DNA of 27,740 bases from assembly GCA_964058805.1 (NCBI GenBank), contig CAXKVV010001740.1, positions 1 through 27,740 on the forward strand, given 5' to 3'. Made by a program: the position numbers and the translations under genes. Shown here piece by piece: positions 9,019-19,800 of the stretch. Source of the DNA: Schoenoplectus triqueter (lineage: Eukaryota; Streptophyta; Magnoliopsida; Poales; Cyperaceae). Numbering within the stretch: the first letter of the stretch is position 1; every line of letters starts with the position of its first letter. The notes under the pieces were generated by a model, which saw only the letters and a list, made by a program, of their open reading frames with translations, did no database searches and was not told where the DNA came from.

Positions 9019-12000
9019 TTATGATCCATTTGCATGTTATTGGAAAAGGAGGGGGGAGGAAAGAAAAGAAGTCTTTTTCCTCTAAAGTAACTCAATATTT
9101 TAAGTTGATACGTGATAAAATTTGAATCGTCAGTTTCAGATCTCTGTCAGAGACGGTCAAAACAGTTAAGGTTTAGAATCACAGGGCCTATATATTAAAT
9201 AGAGTCGGAGTAGCAACTCAAAATTTAAGTACTGCAGATGATGCCAATTCGAAGAAAAGCCTACCTACAAAATGCCTGATAAGTGAAAACAATTAATGTG
9301 CTCGGTTGTGTATCTTCATGGATCTCATGACTTCCAAAATTCACCCCCGACATTGAATCTCACCTAATTAAAAAGATGCCATGTTTCAGGTATCGAATCA
9401 CTTAATTAGGCATAAATCAAGGCAATTCAAAGCTTAATTGACACTTGAACATTTCTGAACAAATTCCTTTTAATTAGAAACAAACTAAGAACAAATTGCA
9501 AATGTAAATTCAGGGGGAGATGTTGTAATCAAGAGATGGTCAACAAAGTGCCCCAAAAAAAGGGCTTCAGAAAATAAACCGTTTTTGGACCGAAATTCTG
9601 TAAATTTCATATGCATGCATTGAATGGGAACCGAACAAGGTTCAAATTCTATGGACCATGTGAAGGATTTGGATCTTGTCTATTTCTTTGCCACTGATTT
9701 CTGAAATAGAATAATTAATTAGTACACCCAATCTAATCAAATTATTTTTTGAATAATTGAAATTCTTAATACAAGAAAATTTCCGAATATTACAAGGTTA
9801 TTCGTGTAATACGGCCATTTTTCCGTTATTCAACTTTGCATGCGTAAAGCCCGGCACTGACATTGACATTTTTATTAGTGTATATTCTATTGTCTAATAT
9901 TTTTCTGTCGTCACCTTTTTCACCCCCATTTCTTAATAATATTTATCTGTTTTCCAATTTAAATCTTATAATCAATAATGATCATCGATTAAAATAAAAA
10001 AGAATATTATTGTATATATAGGTTCCGTAAAATTATCATTAACAGTTGTGTAATTCCAATTAACAAATAAACAACTGTATTCACAAATAAAGGCATGAAA
10101 AAGTGATAGACCCTAAAGAAATGGGATTAGTATGAATATTTTAAATTACAATTTAGTAAATAGTTGTGTTATGTGCAATTCAATAAAATTTAGTGTTATA
10201 CACAATTTAGAAAAATTTAGATAAAGTGGTCGTATATTCAAGAAATAGCTCATTCATTATATGTCAATAATAATATTTTTTTTGGGTACAGTGCTAAATT
10301 GTCAAGTCAAATTTGTATATATCAAAGTTTATAATTTTCTCCTTTTCATTATGTTAAAATATCTTCATATTTATATATAGTGTTTTTTACGATGAACATT
10401 AAAATATAAGTATTTTTGTTTATTTTTAATGTATTTATTTTTATTACAAAAATACTTAAATACTTATTTCTATTATATGCATGTGTATATGCGAATTAGT
10501 AATATTTATGAATTTTCGTTTCTTATATGTGACGTAAGTCGGGGTCATTGAATATCCAAATCCAAATTCATATATATGTTTATGGCGGTTTTTATTTTGA
10601 ATTTAATTTGGCATTTATTCGATAACTTTGTCCGTATCATATACTCCTAATTATAAAAATACAAATATGATTTTAACTATATGCGGTCTGAATATTCTCC
10701 GTTCACACCACTATATGTCCATCGCTATATCATGAATCTAAAAACTAGTTTTTTTTATCAAGATTAGTGTGGAGGATCGAATACCCATGGGCATTAGTGC
10801 TCGTCGTGCCTATTAATTTGTACGTAATTAAATTAACAAATATAAATTATTAGATGTATTCTAAATTATTTCAATTACATATATATAAAATATTGTGAAA
10901 TTCCAACTTCATTGAATTAACCATCAAGAGAGATGAGTAAAATCAGAAAATTTGGATCGTTGATTTTATTAATCTTTGATGTATATATAAATGAAGTTAA
11001 AATAATATAAAATATTTGTATATACACATAATATGATGTATACAAAATGTCCAAAATAATTATTTAACATTTAAGTGTATCGGTAAGAAAAATATTTTGA
11101 AGATATGCTTGTTAATACCGTCATCAATATACATATTATATAAAGTTATTATACATGTTAATGACTTTATTATATCATTCTTTTTGTATAGTACTTAGTT
11201 GATACTGCTAATATGCATAATAGATTAATAACTCATTTAATGTGCATAATAATGATATTATATAATATGAGTGATATAATAAAATCAGTAATAAAATATA
11301 TAATAACTCATACAATTTGCATAATTAAGACCGTATTGATTACAACATCAACAATAAAATGTGTATATCACTCCTTATTGGTAAAAATGGGGCAACAATG
11401 CTTATGGACATGGCAAATTCTACGGAAGGACCTCCTACCATGTAAGCATGCTTACATGCTTGCTTGGATATTTAAGTTTTTCATATATAACAATAATTAA
11501 TTGCTCATGGCAAGTCATAATTATTTTCTATTATTTATCATTAAATGCATTCTTTTTATAGAAGGTATCTTGCATGTATTGATAACGAAAATTTCCGTTT
11601 CTTGTAGACAAATAATCTTGGTATTTTATGTGCATATAATAAGTATGTCCAAAGTTTAATACACGTATGTAGATGCATTGTAAATTTAAACTGCGTATAT
11701 TTCTAAGTTAAAGCAAGACATTAAAAATATTTTATATTTTTGAAAATTAAATAATGAATTAACTATATTTTCTAAGTTAAAACATTTTAATTTTATTTAG
11801 TGCTCGTTAATGCTAATTTAAAATGATATGCAAATAATGAATTAACTATACATTGTTCTGTATTCAATTCGTAAGATCTTTTAGAACTAGTTAATTTTTT
11901 TCATAATTTAAACATAAGAAAACCTTGTTATCTCAAATCACATAAATTAATCTCTGAACAAAATTTACATTCATAATAATCATTGTGCAACGTGAAAGGT

Positions 12001-12400
12001 TTTAAAAACATTTAACATAAATTTTCTAGTCCTATTGATCAAAATTCAATTTGTGAAAAACAAATGAACAATGAGAGAAGTGATTAAAAAAGCTATATTT
12101 TTTTCTTGAATTATTTAGAATGTTTAAGAACATAAAAGAAGTTGTAAACAATAATTTGGTAATTACACAAATGAAATTAAATACTGTCATAATCAATAGT
12201 TGTGATAAGAATGAATTTAACGAGAATAGAAGAAAATAATGATGATTTCACATTAGTAATTAATTACTAGTCTATATAGGAAAAATAATCCAGATGAAAA
12301 CATTTTAATGGTTGGCCACTTTGCCTTAGCATGTTGTTAAAATAAAATAGTTAGGGGAGACTTCACCATGGAATTTTCCTTGTGAAGGATCCCTTCTCAG
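9019..12400. other. AT-rich gene-poor region, no gene seen
   Basis: Over three kilobases of AT-rich DNA with no exon-like composition and no RNA gene recognised. Small structures include a hairpin at about 11139-11174 (ATAAAGTTATTA against TAATGACTTTAT), a 20-bp perfect palindrome at 11439-11458, and loosely repeated GCATAAT/AATAACTCAT motifs at 11212-11330. It is probably decayed transposon and intergenic sequence. Confidence 0.5.
11439..11458. repeat. 20-bp perfect palindrome
   Basis: CATGTAAGCATGCTTACATG reads identically on both strands. It contains a central GCATGC and lies in non-coding DNA with no gene close by. Function unknown; it may be chance or an old transposon centre. Confidence 0.7.
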
Positions 12401-12401
12401 T

Positions 12402-12428
12402 TATAAATACGTAGGCGTAGGCGTAGGC
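12402..12428 (+). promoter_or_regulatory. TATA-like motif followed by (GTAGGC)3
   Basis: TATAAATAC at 12402-12410 is followed at once by three GTAGGC units and a GC-richer stretch. It resembles a core promoter, but no coding frame follows; the foldback at 12481 starts 70 bp downstream. Low confidence. Confidence 0.2.
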
Positions 12429-12480
12429 TGGATCAGATAGGCGCGTATCGCGTGTGTGGTGAGTTGCTTAGTAAAATACT

Positions 12481-12738
12481 AAAATGTACAGATTTTAGTA
12501 ATAATAAGTTTTATTAAATTAATATTATTAAAAATAAGAAGAAACGTAAAATTTCAAATATACGAATGGCAGTGCGCCACTGACGCCACTGACAGTGGCG
12601 CGTTTCAAACGTGCAATGAATGCGCCACTGCCAATGGCGCGCTGCCATTTGTATTTTAGAAATTTTACGTTTCTCACTCTTATTTTTAATAATATTAATT
12701 TACTAAAACTTATTATTAATAAAATGTGTAAAATGTAA
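12481..12738. mobile_element. Foldback element with GC-rich palindromic core
   Basis: Two arms of about 95-100 bp pair closely. The left arm runs from ACAGATTTTAG through AATATTATTAAAAATAAG and GAAACGTAAAATTTC to ATGGCAGTGCGCC (12566-12578). The right arm runs from GGCGCGCTGCCAT (12636-12648) through GAAATTTTACGTTTC and CTTATTTTTAATAATATTAA. The loop at 12580-12635 is packed with GCGCCACTG/CAGTGGCGC palindromes, including CGCCACTGACAGTGGCG at 12584-12600. No target duplication was identified and no protein is encoded. Transcription would give a long hairpin RNA. Confidence 0.65.
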
Positions 12739-13121
12739 GAGCGCATAAGCACTACAGTCCCCTAGTTGTATCAAATTCCCTTGTAAAAATTAATATAATT
12801 TACTAACCGAAAAGCATATTCCGGTTTCAATGTCGGCACAAAAACAATAACTGTCTAGTGACGAGCATATTCCTCTCTTTCTTCAATAAGGCTTAATTAA
12901 ATATAAATAGCATAACCATTTTCCGTTGTTTCACTTTTTTAACTTTTAATATATGTACAAAGCTGGTTCAACTTTCATATTAAAAAAAAACATACAAAAT
13001 ACGTGTTTATGTTAAGTCAAAAGAAAAGTCTTGCTGAAATAAGGATTTATTATTTTGACTTGTACGTACAGAGAATTCTTCCTTAGACGGAACGGAAACT
13101 ATATTTAGTATTCAGTCAAAT

Positions 13122-13260
13122 CAGTAGCGGAGAAAATAATTTTACTGATGTCAATAATATTATTTTTAAAAATTAGTTAATTTATTATATATAAAAAATA
13201 AATTTATAAATTTCAACTAGATCATTTGCACCACATATAGTAAAGATAGCTCCATTACTG
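13122..13260. mobile_element. Short non-autonomous hAT-like element (139 bp)
   Basis: The left end CAGTAGCGGAG and the right end on the other strand CAGTAATGGAG form short terminal repeats. Flanks AGTCAAAT (13114-13121) and AGTAAAAC (13261-13268) match at 6 of 8. The interior is AT-rich and non-coding. Confidence 0.5.
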
Positions 13261-13591
13261 AGTAAAACGTAAAGTGACCCAGTAATTCAAATGACGATTA
13301 ACTAAAATGATATTCAAGACGTTATGATTTAAATCAATTGAAATTTGATTTCTAAATTCTCATATTTCTATCTAAAAGAATTTTCGGTGAAGCAAAGGGG
13401 TTAGTCATTTGGTTCGATCAAACAAATGAGCACTGAGACTATAGTGTATCTAGTATATTATCATTAAACTTAAATATTAACGTAAAAATAATAATAAATG
13501 CAGTACTTGGCAGTTTTTTTAATTTTGTAACGGGCGAATGCTTATTTCAATTGAAATTAAGAGACTAATATACATTCAAAGTCAACTGAGC

Positions 13592-13629
13592 ACGGATTAT
13601 TCATGTAGTTATTTCGAGGGTGATAATCT
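13592..13629. repeat. 38-bp direct repeat, left copy
   Basis: Identical to 14155-14192 at 37 of 38 positions (A/C difference near the middle); begins ACGGATTATTCATGT and ends GAGGGTGATAATCT. Together the two copies bracket a 525-bp segment of different composition. Confidence 0.85.
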
Positions 13630-14154
13630 CAGATTTTTTTTATTTTAGTAAATAAAATAAATAAATATAGCAAATTGGTCATCTATCTTCTCAATTTTTC
13701 GTTTATAGGCAGATCCGAGTTTGAAACTCGAGTCCAGCTGCCCCATTTCCATTTACAACAACTCTCTCTTCCATCTCTCCCCTCCCTTCTCCTCTCTTCA
13801 AAAAATACGAAAATTTTCCTCCAATTTTTTAGATCTAATTCATTTTTGCTCCAATTTATAAACCGTTTGCGCGAAACTTTTTATCGTTAGAAGGAGAGTC
13901 AAAAAACCCGTCGATTCGTCAATTTGATCGTCATTTTGAAGGTAATTTTTTATTTTAAATTTAAATCCGAATTTATCAAAATTAATAATTTTGATAGATT
14001 TAATTAGTATAATTATAGTGATAATTGAAATATAGTTAATATAGTTTGATTTAGTTGATTTGTGTTGAAATATAGTTAATATAATTTGATTTAGTTGAAA
14101 TATAGTTAATATAGTTTGATTTAGTTAATTATAGTGATAATTGAAATTAGTAAT
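13630..14154 (+). other. Insert between 38-bp repeats, resembling a captured promoter and 5' leader
   Basis: From 13665 the plus strand shows a TATA-like AAATATAG. It continues with a hairpin around GAGTTTGAAACTC, a long pyrimidine-rich leader (13760-13800, CTCTCTCTTCC and similar), a GC-richer stretch with CGTCGATTCGTC, and then AAG|GTAATTTTTT (donor near 13941), followed by AT-rich intron-like DNA. No ATG-led frame of useful length follows. This is the layout of a first, non-coding exon without its gene. It may be a copied gene or transposon 5' end inserted during break repair, or part of a larger element I do not recognise. Confidence 0.35.
14008..14148. repeat. Tandem repeat of TTGAAATATAGTTAATATA units
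   Basis: Three successive units begin at 14025, 14065 and 14095 (lengths about 40, 30, 30), each with TTGAAATATAGTTAATATA followed by GTTTGATTTAG or a close variant. The array is framed by two copies of AATTATAGTGATAATTGAAAT (14012 and 14127). Confidence 0.75.
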
Positions 14155-14192
14155 ACGGATTATTCATGTCGTTATTTCGAGGGTGATAATCT
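14155..14192. repeat. 38-bp direct repeat, right copy
   Basis: Right partner of 13592-13629 (37 of 38 identical, same orientation). Confidence 0.85.
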
Positions 14193-14446
14193 GGGGATCA
14201 TAACTATTTGTGCTGTATTTAATTAAAACCAAATTTACAAGGAAGTAGGAACCTAACAATGAGAACGGAATCTCTGTGGAAAATCAAACCGTGATCTCCA
14301 CACGCCAATTCTGATTAGCCTTCATTGAGTTATTATTATATTTGGGCCTGACTTGTTTTCCAAGAACCTCCTCAATTTAATATTTTCTTGGAGTATTTCT
14401 GGAATATCATCGTAAACGCATTCCAACTTTGCAAGAAAGCTCTAGC

Positions 14447-14754
14447 TAGAGGTAGCAGAATCCGATTCAATCTGACAAATCCGTCTAATTCGTCCGGATT
14501 CGAACCCGAACTGACCTGATTTTTTAAGAATTTTTAAGAAAGTTAAATTGATCCGACCCGATCCGAACTTGACCTGATCCGAGATTAAATGACTTTCAAT
14601 CTAATCGAAATCTATCAACGATCTGAAAAAATACAACATGTAAATTGATCCGACCCGGCCCGACTCGATTTCTTCCAGAAAGTCAAACTGACCCGATCCG
14701 CCTGATCCAAACCCGAACCTGACCCGACCCGACCCGACCCGATTGCCACCTCTA
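14447..14754. mobile_element. Non-autonomous hAT element (308 bp) with perfect target duplication
   Basis: The termini are TAGAGGTAGCA (left) and, on the other strand, TAGAGGTGGCAATCGGGTCG (right). The 8-bp duplication GCTCTAGC is perfect (14439-14446 and 14755-14762). Near the right end the minus strand is a tandem of GGGTCGGGTC units, and (C)CGACCCGA/GACCTGATC-type motifs recur throughout. This is the common plant hAT terminus class with a GGGTCGGGTC subterminal array. There is no transposase, so it must be moved in trans. It appears to be the youngest insertion in the window. Confidence 0.85.
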
Positions 14755-15081
14755 GCTCTAGCTATTACTTTCCAAATGTATCCAATCGACAACTTGAGGA
14801 TGAAGCACGAAAATGTGCTCAGATCTTCAGTGTTTCCGTGATCCAAAATAATAAAACATCTATTGCAAAAAGGTGATGAACTCTGATTGTGAATAGAAAA
14901 TTAACAAATTATCTAATTGACTAGTTCCATGATGAAACGGAATGAAATGCTACTAATACTACAAAAAAAAATTAGACATTAAACCTGTAGCCGTTGGTTC
15001 TGTTAATTCATGAGGTTAGTACGTTACTCAGCGATCCGGGTGGAATTTTTTTTCTTATTGTTATTTATATATCTATGTAGT

Positions 15082-15418
15082 TAGGGGCGGATATACAATT
15101 TTAATCAGGGGGTCAGTAATCGGATTCAGTAGCTTATCGAGTTAAAATTCATTAACTAATTGGTTATTAAATAAAATATTAAAAAAATATCTTTTATATA
15201 TTAAAAATAATAAAAAAATAAAAGTCAAAATAATAAATAATCATAGAGATTAAAAAATTTTCTTTATGAAACTTCATATTTTAAAATTTTTGCATAATTA
15301 TTTCATTATCCACGATATTAAATATTTTTTTCTCAATTAAAATTAATCATTAATAAAATTTTCACTTAAAAATACTATTTTTTAAAATCACCCCTTGTTG
15401 CGCTTAAATCCGCCCCTG
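15082..15418. mobile_element. Non-autonomous hAT-like element (337 bp)
   Basis: The ends are TAGGGGCGGAT (left) and, on the other strand, CAGGGGCGGAT (right). Flanks TATGTAGT (15074-15081) and TATCTAGT (15419-15426) match at 7 of 8. The AT-rich interior is clearly related to the element at 3178-3595. No coding capacity. Confidence 0.75.
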
Positions 15419-15426
15419 TATCTAGT

Positions 15427-16660
15427 GTATATATTGAACACATCTATTACTGAGATAGCGATCCAGGTGGATTTTTTTCCTATATATATATATAATTGAA
15501 AAAAGCATTAAAAAAAGAAAAATATAAACTGAAAATCCTTACTGGAAAAATCAGGAAAAAAAAAAGGATGGAAAATTGAAATAAAAGTAACGTTGAGGAA
15601 ACGTTTCTAACAGACGCCGTCATATGAACGTTAACAAGTTCAACTCCATTGCATGTTAATTCATGATGACGTCCAGAAAGCTGTAAAAGAGCAATTTTGA
15701 ATTTTCTAAGACTTGGACAAAGATGATTAATTTAACTACTTAATTGAATGATACAGGCCATAACATACACAAATTAAGTAATATATTTATGGCGGGCTTG
15801 ACTTCCAAAGGCCCCGTAATCCAGACAGCTCTACTGCCAGTGTTCCACGTGATCCAGTCAGCAAAAATAATAAAAAATAATAAAAAATAATAAAAAATAA
15901 TAAAAAATAATAAAATAAGAGGCAACCATTCTGTCCGCCATCACGGGCGACCTGCCGACGTAAACACTGACGTGATGGTACTATTTCCGGCTCGTCTAAA
16001 ATCTTCTGTGTCGTCTTTTGTGAGGCACAAGCTTGCAAAAGGTCTTCTGGCGATATCAGCTCTGCAATAAATTTATTTTAGAGTAGCATTAGAGGGAGTT
16101 AAAGTTTTGAAGTGACATTTTGCTAAATTTAAAATTTTGAAGTGGCATGAGACTAATTTTTCCAAAATTTTATTATTTCGTACTCTTAAACTCAGTTGAG
16201 ATGTCAAAACATTCATGTTAAATTAAAAAAAGTTTATTAGTTCTTACTTTTCCTAGATCAATACTAGGAATATTTTTTTTTTCTGTAATTAGAAGATTAG
16301 TGGCCCTTTTATAAATAATTGTGGGAACATGAGATATTTATTGTGGGGCACTTACATTTTTTTAATGTATTTTTACTATACAAAACACACATTTTCACTT
16401 TTCTTTTACTTTTGTGTGCTGTCTGGGCGACTTAGCGGATCAACGCTCCACGCAGCGTAATCTAACTCAGCTCCAACATAACTGACATAGCACCAAGCCA
16501 CCAACAAAGCGATTAACTATGACTTAGACATGAGTGTTGACTTTGTCGCAGGTTGCTTTTTATATTCCGTCTCAAAAAGTCTAGAACTAAGGATCTGACC
16601 TAACACAGAGTCTATTTAACTTGATGGCACAGAAAATCCAGAAATAGATTCATCCAGCGT
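15427..16660 (+). promoter_or_regulatory. Upstream region of the alternative oxidase gene
   Basis: About 1.2 kb without a gene. Candidate regulatory words are a G-box CACGTG at 15846-15851, TGACGTG at 15968-15974 and a W-box TTGACT at about 16535. Between the G-box and TGACGTG lies a (TAAAAAATAA)n array. Alternative oxidase promoters in plants are known to respond to stress through WRKY, ABI4-type and NAC factors; which of these sites is used here is unknown. I looked for the NAC-bound mitochondrial dysfunction motif and did not find a clear copy. Confidence 0.35.
15863..15918. repeat. (TAAAAAATAA)n minisatellite
   Basis: Four exact 10-bp units (15871-15910) with partial units on both sides. 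It lies about 0.9 kb upstream of the alternative oxidase start codon. Confidence 0.85.
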
Positions 16661-16662
16661 CC

Positions 16663-16669
16663 TATATAT
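16663..16669 (+). promoter_or_regulatory. TATA box of the alternative oxidase gene
   Basis: TATATAT about 130 nt upstream of the ATG at 16801, giving a likely transcription start near 16695 and a leader of roughly 100 nt that is pyrimidine-rich just before the ATG. Confidence 0.5.
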
Positions 16670-16800
16670 GCGGCCTGACCTTCCATTTCAATTTCCTTCC
16701 ATCCATAACAGAAGCACAAAACCCCTGCTCTCTTAGCTCGCTTTTCAACCATTCTACTTCTCATTTTCTGTCAAAGAAGACCTCTCTCTGTTTTAGCACC

Positions 16801-19800
16801 ATGAGCAGCTCTCGCATGGCGGGTTCCCTTCTCGTCAGGCAACTCACACACCACTTCTCCCCGGCTTCCACAAGCACCGCCACCTCCTTTCTCAACGGCG
16901 CTGCCACGAGATCTTCGGTGGCATGGATGCGCTTCGCAAGCACATCAGCCTCTACAGCACAAGAACAAAACGTTGCACATAAGGAGGCAGCGACAGCCTC
17001 GACACCATCTTCATCTAAGAAGGAGATCATCAGCTATTGGGGGATTCCTGCAACTAAGCTTGTAAAGGATGATGGCACCGAGTGGAAGTGGTCTTGCTTC
17101 AAGGTAAAAATAATAATGATGAAAATATTACGTATTTAATTAGTCTCGATCTAGTTTGTTATAAAAAATATCTCTTCTCTTGGAATCGTTTCTTAGAGTT
17201 TCCATGTGATCCGTGTTCTAATAAGGTGAAATGGCCATTCATTGGAGCTACTAATGACTTATATTATATGTGATATCGATCCACAATTTGTCGTTTGTTT
17301 ATGCTTAATTGAAGGTTTCTCCGTTGTTACTTCTAATCTGATCGATGTTTGATCTGTGCATTGAATTACAGCCATGGGACACATATAAGGCAAATGTGAG
17401 TATAGATCTGACGAAGCACCATGACCCGAAGACTCTCCTGGACAAGATGGCATACTGGACCGTCAAATCACTGCGTGTACCCACCGATATCTTCTTCCAG
17501 GTACACCTTCTATACTTCCTCCTAGGTACAATACCCCGTCATTCATTGCCAACTGTAGACTGGAGAGCATATATACGATCGAGATGACTCTTTTAGTTTT
17601 TATGGAGATGTCACTAGCGAAGTTTGTGGGTCGATTCCATAAAATAATTTGCTTGGTGGAGACGTGGAGTTGTTTGTTGCCTTGTTGTCTAGCTCAGTTA
17701 CGTCGTATCTCTCGATTAGAAGCAATTTATTTTCCACCAAAAAAAAGAAAAAAAGAAGATAATATTGTCTTTTACCCTCCCTGAATCGAGGAGTGGGACA
17801 TGTACAACTGCTTTATTCTGTTCGTGGGCCCGGTGGCGGCTTCTTTGGTTCGGGGGGAAAATCATATTTTGATGTAACTGGAGGGTCAGTTTAATTTGAA
17901 CTGGAGGGAATATGTTTCTTTTTGCCTGTTCCCTTCTTCCACAAGAAACTGGGAATTGAATTCGTTGACACTTCAACGAAGGTTGTGTGAAATGTCAAAT
18001 ATACGGCGAGATCAGTTTATCGATAGGAAGATTCGGTGTGGCCATCCCGTGTTAAAACTTTTTGCCACATAATAAATGTAATGCGTTGTACGATTGTGAT
18101 TTGTGATATTATAGTATAGCGATGTGGTTGGCAATATTCGTGGAATGGGATCCGACGCGTTTTCCAACTTCCAACCCGCTTTGTCACGGCATTTATAGTT
18201 AATTGTACCGGCCTCCCATGCAGGTCGTTTTCCTATGCCAAAATCGGAGAAGAGAACAAATAAATCAAAGTATTTTTTGTAATAGCAAATGGGCGGATAT
18301 TTGAGGAAAGTAATATTTTAGAGATTGCTTAAGAGGAAATCAAGTCGACCTTTTCCTTTGAGAAAATAAACAATTGTTCTTTATTATGGAAGGAACTATT
18401 TTTCATGGAAAGAATCTTTGAGAATATCCTTGATTCACTGATTCCCACCTTATGCTAGTTTTAGGAAAGAGTCAACAAATATCTCTATCGTGTTCAATCT
18501 GCATTTATGATTCGTTTGGTTGACAAATCATAAACTCTGAAGTAAATAAAATCACAAAATTCTTATGTTTGATTAATTTGGCAACACTGATTTTTTTTAA
18601 AGACATACTTAGGAGCGTGCAAAAAAGTAAAAATAAAAATAAAAATGTCAAATATGAAGTAATTTATTATGACAAGAGCGAGAAAATTGAAACAACAAAT
18701 CCAATTTCATTGTGATGATTATTGTTACTTGGAAACTCCTAAAAATATGCTTGATATGAATTTACTTGTTGTCTATAATAAGTATTGGATATAATATATT
18801 AGCTTAATTTTGCAGAGACGGTATGGATGTCGTGCAATGATGCTGGAGACGGTCGCAGCTGTTCCTGGCATGGTTGGTGGAATGGTGCTGCACTTGCGTT
18901 CACTGCGCCGCTTTGAGCACAGTGGTGGATGGATCCGGGCACTACTAGAGGAGGCTGAAAATGAGCGCATGCATTTGATGACCTTCATGGAGGTTTCCGA
19001 TCCTCGCTGGTACGAGCGGGCCCTCGTCATGCTTGTTCAGGTGCGGAATATATGAACTTTTGTGTTTGTCTTCATATAACTGGGTATAGTTTTTAATGAG
19101 ATTAAATCGTCTACAAGTTTACCAGTTGCTGTTGTCTTTTTGGTTATACATCAGTTATTGGACCTTTTAATGTATACAGGCACCTCATATTCTTCAGGGT
19201 GAATTTCACTAAAATCTTTGAACTTGAGAACATTATGAATTGTAGCAAAAAGCACGAAATGTCAACACTTAATTAGGTGTAGTTTCTTCATTATAATAAT
19301 AAAGGAAAATAAATCTCAGTCTTGGACATAACTTGCTGATGTTGGTGTTGGGGATGATTTAAAAATTTTAAGATCAAAGTAGTTCAGAAAACAAAAATTA
19401 TATTTAAGGCTGAAAACTAACAGAATTTAACATGGCTTCTTGCAGGTTGCATTTTTCAATGCCTACTTCCTGGGATATCTAATCTCCCCAAAGTTCGGCC
19501 ACCGCATGACGGGGTATCTTGAGGAGGAGGCTATTCACTCCTACACTGAGTTCCTCAAAGACCTCGAGGATGGAAAAATCGAGAATGTGCCAGCACCAGC
19601 TATTGCCATCGATTACTGGCGCTTACCAGCTAATGCCACTTTGAAGGATGTTGTTACTGTTGTCAGAGCTGACGAGGCACATCATCGTGATGTTAATCAC
19701 TTTGCATCGGTAAGTGAATATGAGTAAAACTTGGTACAGTACAGATTAGCTGACCATAAGGGCTTAATAGGAAAGTTCTTAATGCAAAATCTCAATAATT

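Noticed and set aside
11213..11500. 95-codon plus-strand frame in the AT-rich block
   Set aside because: Composition follows the AT-rich background, there are no domains, and the frame overlaps palindromic and repeated DNA.
14601..14846. Minus-strand frame with a Gly-Arg-Ser-Val repeat protein
   Set aside because: It is the translation of the GGGTCGGGTC tandem inside the hAT element at 14447-14754, not a gene.
15740..16038. Minus-strand frames rich in Phe, Tyr, Leu and Ile
   Set aside because: They translate the (TAAAAAATAA)n minisatellite; there is no coding evidence.
16081..16200. Repeated words (GTTTTGAAGTGACATTTTGC, ATTTTGAAGTGGCATGAGAC) upstream of AOX
   Set aside because: They resemble common transposon debris or a short imperfect duplication, but ends and family could not be defined.
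16761..17030. Minus-strand frame opposite AOX exon 1
   Set aside because: It is a shadow of the targeting-peptide exon, which is clearly coding on the plus strand.
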